Made by a program: the position numbers and the translations under genes. From Lonicera japonica (Eukaryota > Streptophyta > Magnoliopsida > Dipsacales > Caprifoliaceae): a stretch of 64,000 nucleotides of DNA. Under the pieces are notes generated by a model, which was given only the letters and a program-made list of their open reading frames with translations, had not been told where the DNA came from and ran no database searches. This document shows, in pieces, positions 47,611 through 59,811 of the stretch (position 1 is the first letter of the stretch; every line of letters begins with the position of its first letter). Location: the NCBI GenBank assembly GCA_021464415.1, contig CM038466.1, positions 21,019,017 through 21,083,016 of the forward strand, written 5' to 3'.

Positions 47611-48479
47611 AGGTGTCACGCGGGATTAAAAGTAGGATTGGATTAATTAATCCTATCTGGTGTTTGTTGTCGGATAGGATAGGATATGATAAATAAATCC
47701 CACCATGTGTTTGGCGTAAGGGTGGATATGATATTTTAGTCTTATCCCGCATTTGGTGCAACACGGGACTGGAATGTATTTAGGATTAATTATCATTTTA
47801 TCCATTTAGAACCGAATAAATATATACCACCTTTATAGGTAGTATTATTTAATCCCATGGTTCCTAGATAACAAAATGAATATATTTTTTTTTGATCTCT
47901 TTCTATATGCCGTTTAGATAATCAAATTTATTAATGAAAATTTTCAACCACCCAAAATTACAGTAACTCAACTAATAAAATTCATTTCTTCTATAATATG
48001 GTATTTTTATTTATTTTTTTATTAAATGAAGGCATTTATAAGAAACTTTAATTTAAAAAAAAAGGGACAACATTAGAATTTGAAACTGTACTTAGTGTCT
48101 AGTTCGTAAATATTGTATGTAATATATAACTTTTCTCCCGAAAGAGTTTTTACGAAACATATTTATAAATAGGAGAATCGCATTAGTTAAAAAAAAAATT
48201 GTGGACAACAATTAAAATTGTATATATTTTTAAAAGAAAAGCAAGTTGTATTATATAATATCTATACTTGTAATCTGGAACTCCATCAAATGTAAAGTTT
48301 ATTAAATGTTTATCCGACTAGACCTTATCCTGTCTGATTCCACTTAATCCTTATCTGACTTATTCCTTTTCTATCATAGCCCACATAATTCCTATCTGAC
48401 TAATTCTGACTCTTATCATATCCAGCTTTTGTCTATCTTATCTTACCTCTTTATCCGGCACGGCGCACTAAACGCACCC
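47611..48479. mobile_element. TIR insertion, 869 bp, TSD TAA
   Basis: Absent from the paralogous site near 22620. The left end reads AGGTGTCACGCGGG and the right end, read inward, GGGTGCGTTTAGTGCGCC. TAA borders both sides. Subterminal ATCCTATC/GGATAGGATAGG and CTTATCTGACTTATTCC-type strings recur. No protein is encoded. The exact ends could shift by one or two bases. Confidence 0.65.
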
Positions 48480-48623
48480 TAAAGGACCAAAAGGAATCTT
48501 GTTTAAGCACAAAATAGCAAAAAATATCTTTGATTTTATTTTGTCTTAATACGGGAGCAATGCAAATTATCTTTCTGCTATGTTTGGGCTCCGTGGCCAA
48601 ACATGTTAATTTTTTTTTTATTA

Positions 48624-49385
48624 AAGGTCCATTAGGTTTGAGTTTTTGGTGATTCTTGAAATCCTAAATTCCATTCCAAATAAGATTCTAGTGCTTGGTT
48701 GGAGCTTTTCCTATATTTGATCAATTTTTATTCCTTTCAAATTTGAGAGGAAAGCTGAAGATTCCCTTAGAATCCTCCTCCTTTTTTTTATCAAATGATA
48801 GATCGCTCTAATCTAAAAGTCCACTTTTTTTTTATTCACCATGCATTCACCATCACTTTCATCTCATCTCTACATTTTTTCCTCCTCTGCCTCTGACTTT
48901 TTCTACCGGCAAGATCTGGTAATTATCTCATCTCTGTTCCTGGTCTCATCTCCACTGATCACTACCTTATTTTCGCCCTTCGTTGTCCTCATCCTAGTCA
49001 CCACCAACAAGTTCACAGATCCAACGATGAGATAGATCTGGTGTTTGCCAACACCAATGATGCCACTCTCCCATCTTCGTTTGTTGCCTTCATCTCCTCT
49101 GCTGCTACATATATGTTAGGGCAAATCTAGATCTATTTCTAACATTCAACTAATCTTATACTCTAATGTTATACCTAAATTGATAGTTCTTTACTAAGGT
49201 TGATCTTGGTAGAATACCCAAATTCTTAATGGGTACTTTAGTAATTTGAACTTAGTAGAGGATGCCAGAAAAGTATGGTTGTTATTTGAACCAAACAGTG
49301 GAAAGGAATCTTAAATTTCTGGAAAGAAGGTTTCTTGGAACTTAAGATGCCTATTCTTTTTCTACATCTTCGACCAAACGAGCCT
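48624..49385. mobile_element. TIR insertion, 762 bp, TSD TTA
   Basis: Absent from the paralogous site near 22780. The left end reads AAGGTCCATTAGGTTTGAG and the right end, read inward, AGGCTCGTTTGGTCGAAG, with TTA on each side. A short open frame at 48841-49035 shows no recognisable domain. Confidence 0.6.
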
Positions 49386-49740
49386 TTAGGTGATTCAATA
49401 AATAAATTAGATTTTACAAAGTTTCAGTAAATTAAAAATATTATGTTCTTGTGTTGATTCAATAAATAAATTGGATTAAGTCTCATCAAAATTGGAATTG
49501 TAGGAAAAATAGTCCTCTTTCTACCTATATAAGTGCATAATATTTTTTCAAAATTTGCAATTGAACGGATAGGTGTTAGTGCCCTAATTTTTTATAATTG
49601 TGTATTGTCATTTATGTTTATCCAAGATTATGATAAAACCCAATGCAATTAGATTTGCACTTATTGAACCAGAACAAGAGAATGAATTATCTACCATATG
49701 TCAAGCCGTAAGGCATTTTAAGATCGTTGAAGTTGTGTTA

Positions 49741-50268
49741 GGGCATCCCGAATTATGTTAAATGGCCAAATTTAACAAGCCGGTCCTGTAGCGGAGAAAC
49801 TTGTATGGTAAATATTAGACTTGTATGGTAAAAAATGAGTAAACTTACCATATCCCTAATTTTTACTCATACGGCCTTCTTTCATTCGTATTAACCATAC
49901 GGGTGAGATAAACCCGTATGAAAATAAAATAAAATAAAACCCATATGAAAGTGGGAGCCTTGTATAGCCATTTATTTTTATTTTAAAAAAAAACATACGA
50001 ATAACAAAGCCTTGTATAGCCATTATTGTTATTTATTTATTTATTTTCTAAAAAATCCCACACGAGTGACAATACCTCGTATAAGGAAAAAAAAAACCCA
50101 TACAAGTGTGGGAGTTTTGTATAGCCATTTTTTTTAAACACAAAATTCATACAGCCCTAGGATGCCCGTATCAGTATATTTTTGCCATTTCCGCTGTGTG
50201 CAGCTTTGAAACTTAGTAACCATTAGTAAATTTGACATTAATTTTTTCCATTTCCATTGTGGATGCTC
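49741..50268. mobile_element. Tourist-like MITE, 528 bp, TSD TTA
   Basis: Absent from the paralogous site near 23132. The ends are GGGCATCCCGAATTATG and, read inward from the right, GAGCATCCACAATGGAAAT, with TTA on each side (49738-49740, 50269-50271). The interior contains three copies of a TTGTATAGCCATT string (about 49962, 50010 and 50118) and several CATACGGGT/ACCCGTATG palindromes. Confidence 0.75.
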
Positions 50269-51157
50269 TTAGATTTTTGCTTTTTCAAGTTTGTCCTTAT
50301 GGATTTTTATTTCTCAAATATATATATTGTTATTACTACCTAAAGAAAGGGTTTTTTTTTATTAGAACACAAACAAAGGAGTTAATTTTAACTCTAGCCG
50401 GTAACGAGAGCATCACGTATGCACAAATTACACATGCATTGCATGTACACAAAAATCTAATTCGTATTGAATAGTAAATATTTTTTACTGATTAATCTTA
50501 TATATTTCAAAAGACTGGAGTAGCCCTTAACGATCTCTTTTCTCCACGAATTTCTCTTGGAATAAGAGTTTTTCCGTCAACCTTATTCCATTTTACTGTA
50601 GGCAGATACCATTTGTCACCCAGAACCTATCACAATTTGTGAGCAATTATCAAGGAGTTTGAACTTTGTGATTGACCTCGAACCAACATAACCAGATATT
50701 CCATCCTTACATTTTAACCTATCCCTGGAATCCAACACATTTGATAAAATCAATTCAATGAAACAGTTCCAAGAAGAATAATATTTTCATTTTTGTTTGA
50801 ATGTTTTTGGAATCAAACTCACTCCTAGACTACGAACACAAATAATATTTATTTTTAAGACAAACATATAAAAAATTAGTCTAGAAAATTAACTCAGTCA
50901 TAGATGGAGGTGTAGTTATGTTGGCTGGGTTAGTCTTCCCATCCTACCCAAGTCCTGAGAATCCTATTTTCTCTCTTCTTCTTAAAGTCAAACACTAAAG
51001 GAAGAAAGATCATGTCACATTAATTTAGAATTGAGTGATGTTATTGTCAAAGCAAATATTGTTATTGCGATAGCAATGCACCACAATAAAAGCATATAAT
51101 AGAACTTTTCATAACAGTACTTTAATTTGCTTTAGCAAAGTGATATTTGCTTTCTAA

Positions 51158-51563
51158 GGCCATCTCCAATGGTGTTTCTACCCAAGCAAATTTCTATGAT
51201 AGAAATGAATAATAGAAAAAAACTTCTCCAATGGGCATTTCTATCTCTATTTCTATCCTAGGTGGAAATCTATTGGGATTGGGAATTTCTATCACCATTT
51301 CTACATGTAGAAATGGTGATAGAAATTCTCTATGTGACATGGCAAATTTTCATTGGTTGTTGTACACCCACTAATTCTCTCTCTTCATTAAATAGAAGAC
51401 AAAGTAAGGAAGAAATTGAATAATAGAAATCACCATTGGAGACCATATTTTCTATCCTTCTACACCAATATAAATATATTGCCAATAGATATAGAAATAT
51501 TATAAAATAATATTGACACATATGATAGAAATACAAAAATAGAAAACACCATTGGAGATGGCC
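51158..51563. mobile_element. MITE, 406 bp, perfect TIR, TSD TAA
   Basis: The inverted termini GGCCATCTCCAATGGTGTTT are perfect over 20 bp, with TAA on each side (51155-51157, 51564-51566). It is absent from the paralogous site near 24015. The interior is built of TTTCTAT/ATAGAAA repeats and holds a perfect 46-bp palindrome. The nearly unchanged ends suggest it is among the younger insertions here. Confidence 0.9.
51283..51328. repeat. Perfect 46-bp palindrome in MITE
   Basis: The arms GAATTTCTATCACCATTTCT and their exact reverse complement meet at an ACATGT centre with no loop. It lies in the left half of the MITE and is not the element's own terminal repeat. Confidence 0.9.
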
Positions 51564-51923
51564 TAACATGATTACCCTTAGGAATTTTGACATATATTAA
51601 ATTAGAAAAGATAAATTAGATTGCTTAATTAAAGATTTGGTGGCTAGTGACATACTCTCCAGTGAGTTGAATTAGTTGAGGTGTGCAAAAGCTGGCTTAA
51701 ACATTTTATAGCTGCAATCCAAAAAAATAATTCAAAAAGTTCAAGCTACACAATTTTATGTTTGTACGTACCTCGATCATTTTAAGAGGTGTTTATTATT
51801 CATTCATTCTTTCTTTCTCTTTTCATTGGAATGTTTATTATTCATTCATTATTTATTTACATTTCATAATATTAATCTATGTCAAATTTGTAATTAATTT
51901 TTTGAGTAGATTGCACTAATATA

Positions 51924-52631
51924 TGTTGTGTTTTTTGCTCGGTTCCAAACCCAAGAAAAAGATAAGTTTTGTTGGAAATCGGATTTTTTGGCTTGTAATC
52001 AAACTTGCGGAAAAAGTGAAAAATTGAATTTGCACTAAACAGAAGTAAAGATTGCACGCGGAAAAGGTGTAAAATCCGTTTTACACTCTTTTTGCGCCTA
52101 CGCGGAAAAGGTGCAAAATTCGTTTTGCACTCTTTTTGCACCTACGCAGAAAAGGTGCAAAATCTGTTTTGCACCTGGACAGAAAAATAGGTTTCCTTAT
52201 CAAACTTGGTTTCCTTGTTTATTTTGGTCTCTATTACCTTGTTAATAGTTTCCATATTTACGTAGGATTGTTATTACCTTATTTTAAATTGGATGGACTC
52301 TATTATATTGTTATATATAGATAGAATCATTCAAGAGATTAAGGCATAAGAGATATTATTCTTTCTGTGGGATTTGTGGGAGAGTTCATCTTGTTGTGAG
52401 AGAGAGGTTAAAGGGCTGTTGATTTTCTTCTTCTGTGAGAGCTTTGAGTGCAATAATTCTTGTGATAGATTTTGTAATCGTTTTTAAGGAATTAGTGAAA
52501 TCTTCGTTTGTCGAATATTGTGTGTTCCATTATCTATCTTCTTGTTTTTCTCATCCATATTATCTCTAGTTATTAATATCCACTGTTTGAATTACGATCC
52601 GTGGCGTGATTTATTGTTAATAATCACAACA
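51924..52631. mobile_element. Solo LTR, 708 bp, same family as 29976-30647
   Basis: TGTTGTG at the left and CACAACA at the right, with flanks ATATA and ATATT (four of five match). It is strongly similar to the first solo LTR throughout. The flanking DNA differs, so it is a separate insertion and not part of the block duplication. It has more copies of the GGAAAAGGTGCAAAATCCGTTTTGCAC-type hairpin unit, split here as GGAAAAGGTGCAAAA and TTTTGCAC, than the first LTR. Confidence 0.82.
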
Positions 52632-53424
52632 ATATTTATCCAATTTTATTTTGGTTAAAAGTTACATAATTAGGTGAGTTTTTTCTTTAAAAAATTATAT
52701 CACTCTTACACCTGGATTTTATACATTTATACTTGGCAACGTGTCAGTTCATATCATGTCTTAATGAATGTGAGTCATTTTGTCTCTAATTAAACACAAC
52801 TTAATAAGTTGTCAGGTGATATTTTCCAAATTCGTATATGATTTATTTTGTTATCGGGGACATGGCATGACTCAATATAAAATTATTAAACATATAAATT
52901 TTATGAAAGAAAAAATTAAAATTTTTCTAACAAAATGTTCGCTAGAAACAAGTTAATTGAACAACTAAATGTACGGATAACAATATTTAAATCTTATAAT
53001 ATATATAAATCGTAACGCGATTTAATAAACTTTTGGTTCTATTAAAAGCAAAAAAAAGTTTTTTGAGGGTTTAACATATCCAAATTCTTTATGGGTAAAT
53101 ATGTAACCGATTAGTTATCATTTTTTGGTGGTTGAAAAATTGTAAATATGTAACATTGCTTCAGACAAAAATAAACTCTAAAATATTATTTTTCACATAA
53201 TGTTAAATGTCAGTCAATTTTATTATTGTCGCAATATAGTGTATAATGGTGGCGCATTTATTAATCACGTACCACACTTTTTGTAAATATGTAACATATC
53301 AATTATCACTTTCTGTAAAGTGTTATCGTGAAATATATATTTCTAGCAAGTCTAATTTTATTAGTAACACAAATCACAATTGTGAATAATTGCCGGATTT
53401 CCATCAAACCTTATAGTTGAGCCG
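52632..53424. other. AT-rich intergenic, no gene seen
   Basis: No coding region is visible. Its segment 53165-53262 is repeated in the same orientation at 60326-60424, on the far side of the LINE insertion (shared ATAATGTTAAATGTCAGT and CAATATAGTGTATAATGG). Confidence 0.5.
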
Positions 53425-53468
53425 GATATAATCGTTGCTTTTTTTTTTGAAAAGAAACCAACTAAATC

Positions 53469-56400
53469 TTATAAAATCAAATCCATCTCCAGTACATCAG
53501 AAATAAAAGGAGGGGGATGCAAGACCCTAATCTCCTGACCAGACACAGAACATGCTTCCCTAGCTAAACAATGGGCGACCCTATTCGCTGATCTATGCAC
53601 AAAAACAAAAGAGCAGTCATTGAAAACCTTCTGCATGGTTTTACAATCCTCAATAACAAGACCAAAGCTAGATAGATCAACATCATTTCGGTTCAATGCA
53701 TTTATCAAACTCTGAGAGTTTGATTCGACTATCACATCTCTAACCCGTAAATTCTTCAACCAGCTAAGAGCCTCTTGAATACCAAGGGCTTCTGCCAAGA
53801 TGGGAGAATGTTTCCCTAAAGTCGTGCCTTGTAAACTTGCAACAAATTGACCATCCTCATCTCAGATGACGCAACCATACCCAGATTTACATGGATCTGA
53901 AAAAAGGCTAGCGTCCACATTGCATTTTAGCTTCCCCATTGGAGGTTTGCTCCACTGTTCTGCATTTGTAGAAGTTGAAACTAGCAAAGCCTGCTCATTT
54001 TTTAAGCGTAAAGCTAAACGCCAATCTGCCAAAAAAGATAAAGCACCAAGGACAATCTTCAGTGGCATTTTAGAGGACCCATTCCAAACTTGATCATTTC
54101 GGTTTCTCTAAATCTCCCAAAGCAGCACCGCCGCTACTTCAGTCTGCTCTTTAGAACACCGTTGACGTGTTTTATTTCACCAATCTGTGATAGAGACTGA
54201 AGCCTTAACATGATCTCCAATTGGCGATGAGGCCCAAACCGAGCGCGAAAACGGGCAAGTGACAAGGGCATGAAGATCAGTTTCAACCCCATTGCGGCAC
54301 ATAAGACAAGTATCGGAGATATCAACTTGGCGGGACCAGAGCTTAGATAAGGAAGGCAAGCAGTTCGACAGAGCCTGCCAAACTAAATTTTTTACTTTAG
54401 GAGGAACAGATAGATCCCATACCGAGTTCCAGTTTGTAAGAATTGGAGTTGTATCAGAACGACTAGAACCCATTAAAACGTGGTACCCACTTTTGACCGT
54501 GTACCACCCTTTTTTATACCAGTGCCAGCTCCACTTATCTTGAACATTTGTATGAGATAACGGGATGGTTAATATTAGATTAACATCTCTAGCAGAAAAT
54601 AAATCCTTCAGCAAATCAACATCCCAATCATTAGCATCAATCTTACGTAAAGAATAAACTATAATATTTTGCAATTCCTCATGGCAGTGCGACTCAATGT
54701 AAGGTGCTGAAGCATTATTAAGCCATGGTTCACCAAAGACTTTAACTGAGGTTCCTAAACCAATTCGCCATCTAGCACCTTGTTTAATAAGCTCTTGCGT
54801 AGCGCATAAACTCCGCCAAATATAACTCGGATTATGACCAAGAGTAGCATTTAGAAAAGAGCTAGCCCGATAGTACCTAGCTTGAAAAACACGAGCTACA
54901 AGCGAGGAAGGATTAGAAAGTAGCCGCTAACTTTGTTTAGCTAATATTGCCAAGTTGAAACAGTGTAACCTATGAAAACCCAAACCACCCACTTCCTTGT
55001 TAGTGCACAAATGGTCCCATTTCATCCAATGAATACCCGATTTGTTCGAGTTACCATTACCCCACCAAAAGCTATTCATCATTTGTTCTAAGTCATCGCA
55101 AAGTGTCACTGGAATGAGAAAGACACTCATAACAAAATTCAGAATAGCTTGGATAACTGATTTCAAAAGGACCTCCTTACCCGCTTTAGAGAGGAATTTA
55201 GCATGCCAACTATTTAATCGCTTCCATGCATTTTCTTTAATATAATCAAATATCTCTGCTTTGTTACGGCCAATCAACGAAAGCGCACCCAAGTATTTAC
55301 CATGGTTTAAACAACTCGGCACATTCAGAATATTACAGATATTAGACCGCGTAGCCTCAGCAACATTAGGACTAAACAAGATAGATGATTTCGAGAAGTT
55401 CACCTGCTGACCCGAGGCTGCCTCGTATAACTGAAGGCAGTCTTTTACATATACACACTCAGTCTCAGTGGCTCTGAAAAACAGGAAACTATCGTCTGCG
55501 AAGAATAAATGAGAGATCTTCGGCACTGAAGGAGCCACCTTACACCTATGTATCTGTCCTTGTTGAGTTTTTTTATTAAGGAGAGCCGAAAAACCTTCAG
55601 CACATATGATGAACAAATATGGGGAGATAGGGTCGCCTTGGCGCAGCCCACGCTGAGGAACAATAGGTCCGATAGAAATGCCATTATAAACCACTAAATA
55701 TTTAACAGAAGTAACAAAGAGCGTAACAAGCTTTACCCATGATAAATCAAAACGAGCCGAAGCATCATTCTTTCCAAGAACAACCATTCAATTCGATCGT
55801 AGGCTTTAGACATGTCGATTTTAAGTGAAGAAATACCCACTCTGCCCTGCCGTTTCCGCTTCAAACAATGCCCGATTTCAAAAGATATCATAACATTATC
55901 TATAATATACCTCCCCTGGATGAAAGCACTTTGAGATTCCGAGATAACCGAGTCAAGAACGTACTTCATATGATTAGCTAAGACTTTCGTCATGATCTTC
56001 ACGATGACATTACAAAAAGAGAAATTGGCCGGAGCTCTATAATCTTTGACGGTCCTTTAACCTTAGGGATTAACACCACTATTGTGTCATTGATTCCCGT
56101 AGGAAGAGAGCAGTTATTAAGGCAGTCTAGACAAGCTTTCGTCACTTGCGAACCAACTTCGTCCCAAAAATGTTGGTAAAAACATGGGTTGAGCCCATTT
56201 GGCCCTAGGCTTTTATCTGGGTGCATCGACTTAACTTCATTGACCACTTCCGAAGCTTCAAACTTTATACAGAGATAGGCATTTTGAGAAGCTGAAACTT
56301 TGCTATTCACTGAATTTAGAACCTCATTGCCAGCGCTACCATTTGATTGAAACAAATCAGTGAAATATGAATGAATCAACTCGGGCAGACCATGGTCCCA

Positions 56401-58639
56401 AGTACAAGTATTTCCCTGATTATCCTTTAAGCTTATTATAGAATTCTTACGTTTGCGGGAAGAAGCATAGGAATGAAAAAATTTGCTATTAACATCACCT
56501 GATTGGAGCCAAAAAACATTAGCCCTTTGCTGCCAAAATTTTGATCGCTGCTTTAATAAACGAGCCAACTTTGCTTTTTCCTCCAAGATCATCGCTTGGT
56601 GTACATCGTCTCAGTATTGTTTGAGAGATGTGAGTCGGGCCCTACACTACCTGATATCAGTACTGAACTGGCGTCGAAGCCTTCCCCCCACTGAAATAAT
56701 TCCTCCCCACAATATTTAATACGCATTTGAATATCGACTTGGAGCGAAGCATTCCATCCCTGCCGTATAACCTTTTTACACTCTGGCTTAAATCGCCAGC
56801 CGTTCTCAAACCGAAACTTACGAGTTTGCGTTAGCTGGGTAAGGTTTAAAATAAGCATTAGAGCCGAGTGATCTGAAGAACTTATAGGGCTATTAATGAG
56901 CTCAGCGTGAGGAAAAATTGAGAACCAATTTGACGAAGCTAGGGCACTATTCGGATTTTCTTCTTTGAAATCAATGGTGCCCCGTCCTTTTTCCCAAGTA
57001 AAAGGATGGCCTTTCATACCTAGATCCTTCAAACCACAAAAATTAACGGCCTCAGAGAAACCATATATGAGGTGCATTGGGTGACGAATTCTTCCCCACT
57101 TCTCCGATTGATAGAGCAAATCATTAAAATCCCCGATACAACACCAGGGATAAGTAACCGTTGAGATGATTACTTTAGAAGATCCCAAGAATCTTTTCGA
57201 CGAGATCACTCATGAAAGCCGTAAAAACCCCTTAGTCTCCATGCCGTTGTATTCTCCATCGTAATAACAACGTCAATATAATTAGGACTGAAACTGAGTA
57301 ACTTAACTGTGTTATTCTTCTTCCATAATAATGCAATGCCACCACCCATGTTAGCCCCCAGGGATAAAACAAGGGTGCTATTATTTACACCCCTCAATTT
57401 TGTCACAAACACCACCGTCTCTAATTTGATAAAATTTATTTTTTAACACTCCACTTTTTTGTCACAAACACCCTCTCACTTAAGCATTACTTAACTTATT
57501 TATTCAATGCTTAAAACATTAACCTATCTATTTATTCATTTTTTAATAAACTAATCAAACATTAACCCAAATAATTAAACCTATATCTCTCATTTCCCCC
57601 CATTCACAATTACATTGCATTGCTTCAAGTAAAAAGATAGAGAAAGAAGAGACTCACTTCTTTATCATTTGAGCTCTCAAAATCAAGAAATCACAATCAA
57701 ATCAAAGTATAAACATTATTGGTGGGAAGTTTGAAGCTTGGATTATGATAAATAAGAAGCAATATTCATGAGATGGTGGAGAAAGAAGAAGTTCAAAACA
57801 AAGTTGGCGATGAAATTTCACTCCAAAATGAAGCCAAAGATGTATTATAATAATTATTATTAATGTATTAATGTGTATATTAGCTTTCATATATCATTCT
57901 ACAACATTCAAATTGAAACAAAGATGTAATCCCCAAAACAGAGTATAAAACGGGTTCTGTCCAAGCTTGACTCGCTTTATATAAGGAGAGTAATCTAGTT
58001 ACAACTCTCCTTAAATAAGGCGAGTGTGTACAGACACACTCACCCCATGTGAGGTGAGTTTGTGCTATTAGGCGAGTTACTTACAACACATTCACCTAAT
58101 ATGGGGTGAGTGTGTGTGAATCCACTCACCTGTCATTAGGTGAGTCTAATTTAAAAATACTCCAGTACACTCTACACTCCATTGCTTTATATTAGGTGAC
58201 TCACTTGTAACACATTCACCTAATGTGGAGTGAGTATGTATGAATTCACTCACATGTCATTAGGTGAGAGACGAGCGGGAAAAGGTGCGAAATCTTCTCT
58301 CTCTATCTTTTTATTTTTAATTAAGGTTTGTATTAACTTTTAATTGGGTGGTGGGTGTTTGTGACTAAAAATTAGCATGAGGGGGGTGTTTGTGACAATG
58401 GTAGTGTTAGTGACATAAATGGGGGGTGTAAATAATGGCCCCCTAAAACAAAGGCCCGTGAAATTTAATTTACATTTAACTGCTTCCACTTTATTTAGAT
58501 TTACCTTTATTTTCATACGAAAAATAAAGTCGAGTTTAAATTTGGGCACGAGAGCCAATAATTCTTGAACCGTCGTAGGGTCACCCAGGGCCCGACAATT
58601 CCAACTCAGGGTCATCATAATGCCCGGCGGGCCTGGCAA
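53469..58639 (-). pseudogene. LINE ORF2: endonuclease-RT-RNase H, decayed
   Basis: The endonuclease starts near 58618 with MMTLSWNCRALG. The expected catalytic Glu of the METK box appears changed (FRMKIK). The domain is cut by a TIR element (57373-58443), continues at 57365-56600, and keeps SDHSALML. The reverse transcriptase spans about 56590-54930, with SQSAFIQGRYIIDNV, LKIDMSKAYDRIEW, GLRQGDPISPYLF and the active site FADD. Frameshifts lie near 57207, 56590, 56000 and 55780. A zinc-binding region follows (54674-54134, CLMCRNGVETDLHAL). An RNase H domain ends it (54068-53469, CNVDASLFSD then a TGA, then AEALGIQEALSW and HRSANRVAHCLAR). Intact, it would nick DNA and copy the element RNA at the nick. 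Confidence 0.9.
57373..58443. mobile_element. TIR element, 1071 bp, inserted in LINE ORF2
   Basis: The termini are GGGTGCTATTATTTACACC and, read inward from the right, GGGGGCCATTATTTACACC, with similarity continuing about 40 bp. TAAAACAA flanks both ends (57365-57372 and 58444-58451), an 8-bp duplication that could be a 9-bp one with a mismatch, so it is a hAT-type or Mutator-type element. The interior is non-coding apart from chance frames and carries two copies of a roughly 80-bp repeat (58069-58147 and 58191-58270) made of CACTCACC/GGTGAGT inverted strings. Confidence 0.85.
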
Positions 58640-59811
58640 CCAGAGCCCGCCTCCACAAAGTTTTTTAAACCTTGCCTATTTGATTGAGAACCCAATTGTA
58701 CTTCATTCTGATTAGAGCCCAAATCCTCTTCCATATGTTTTGAGCCCAATTCTTCATTTAGCCCATTTACAACTCTTCGACGCTTTGGGTCTGTCACAGT
58801 GAGAACACTCATGTCTTTAATTTCGCCTATGTTTTCCAAATCTTGACTCCCGCCTTTTCCTCTCTTATTTGAGTTAATTGTCAGATGTGATTCTGCAAAA
58901 TCCTTTCCATTACGTATCTCTCTATTGTCACGATGGGTTGGAAATCTCGAAATCATTAGACTTTCCTTATCAACTACCATGCCATCTCCGCTCTTGCTAC
59001 CAAAGTTCCCTATCTCCGATGGTGGCTCGTTTCTCAGCCATCTCTCTCCACCAGAGTAGTTAGAGCGTCGATTTGGTGCTCGTAACCATACTCCAAACAA
59101 TTTTTCAATAGATCTATTAAGAGAATCAAAGAATTTTTCGCAGAACTTATCCGAGTGGCCAATAATGCCACAGAAGAAACAAAATGTTGGGAGCTTTTCA
59201 TACTTAAAATTTGCCCACGATCCATCCTCCCCTTGTTTTCTGATCTTCATCTTTCTTTTAATTGGCTTTCATAAATCAATTTTAACCCAAATACGCATAT
59301 ATGACCGCCATATCCCAGTGAAGTTGGAAGGATCCGCTTCAATGAATTCACTAATGAAATTTTCGATGTCTTTCGCTACCCTTTCGGGCATAAAACCAAC
59401 TGGAAGATCGTAAACTTGAACCCAAAAATCAACTTCAAACAAAGGAACTTGGTGTGGTTGTATGCCCATATTCAGTCTGCTGAAAACTAAGAGATGTTGA
59501 TCAAATGTCCAGGGACCATTATTAATCACCCTATCAAGATCCAATTCATGGAAAAATTGAAAAAGAAATAGGTTTGGACCAAGTTCTTTAATCCACACAC
59601 CTTTCACAGGCCGCCATATTAATGCTAGCAGATTCTTTATAGCTACAAAATTAATGGCCCGATCTGTTAAAAGGCAACCTACCAAGCACCATTTTAGCTC
59701 ATTATTTGTTTCTTTTTCCAGAGAATCCGTTATCTCAAGAACTCCCCCCTCCTCTTCCTCTAAAACCATATGAGCATACAGTTCTTCGATATTCTGGTTA
59801 TCCTAGGCCAT
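58615..59811 (-). pseudogene. LINE ORF1: RNA-binding (DUF4283/zf-CCHC_4)
   Basis: The ATG at 59811 gives MA, a TAG, then the N-terminal domain common to plant LINE ORF1 proteins (CLVGCLLTDRAINFVAI, WRPVKGVWIKELGPNLFLFQ, GPWTFDQHLLVF). A second in-frame stop at 59271-59269 interrupts the RIWVKIDL/KPIKRKMKIRK joint. A zinc knuckle CFFCGIIGHSDKFC (59165-59120 region) follows, then a variable charged tail ending at 58615. Except for the two stops the frame is intact for about 400 codons. The product would bind LINE RNA. Its end overlaps the start of ORF2. Confidence 0.85.

Larger units (their letters stand above)
45440..51633. repeat. Duplicated block, copy B
   Basis: Degraded copy of 18634-24085 in the same orientation, lacking about 2.2 kb with P450 exons 1-2 and carrying five inserted MITEs listed separately. 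The right limit is where similarity to 24085 ends. No intact gene is inside. Confidence 0.8.

Noticed and set aside
48841..49035. A 64-codon gene
   Set aside because: It lies inside an insertion defined by the paralogous empty site and has no recognisable domain or support.
29976..52631. Reading the two similar 670-710 bp stretches (29976-30647, 51924-52631) as part of the block duplication
   Set aside because: Each has LTR-type TGTTGTG...CACAACA ends and its own target-duplication-like flanks, and the flanking DNA differs, so they are independent insertions.
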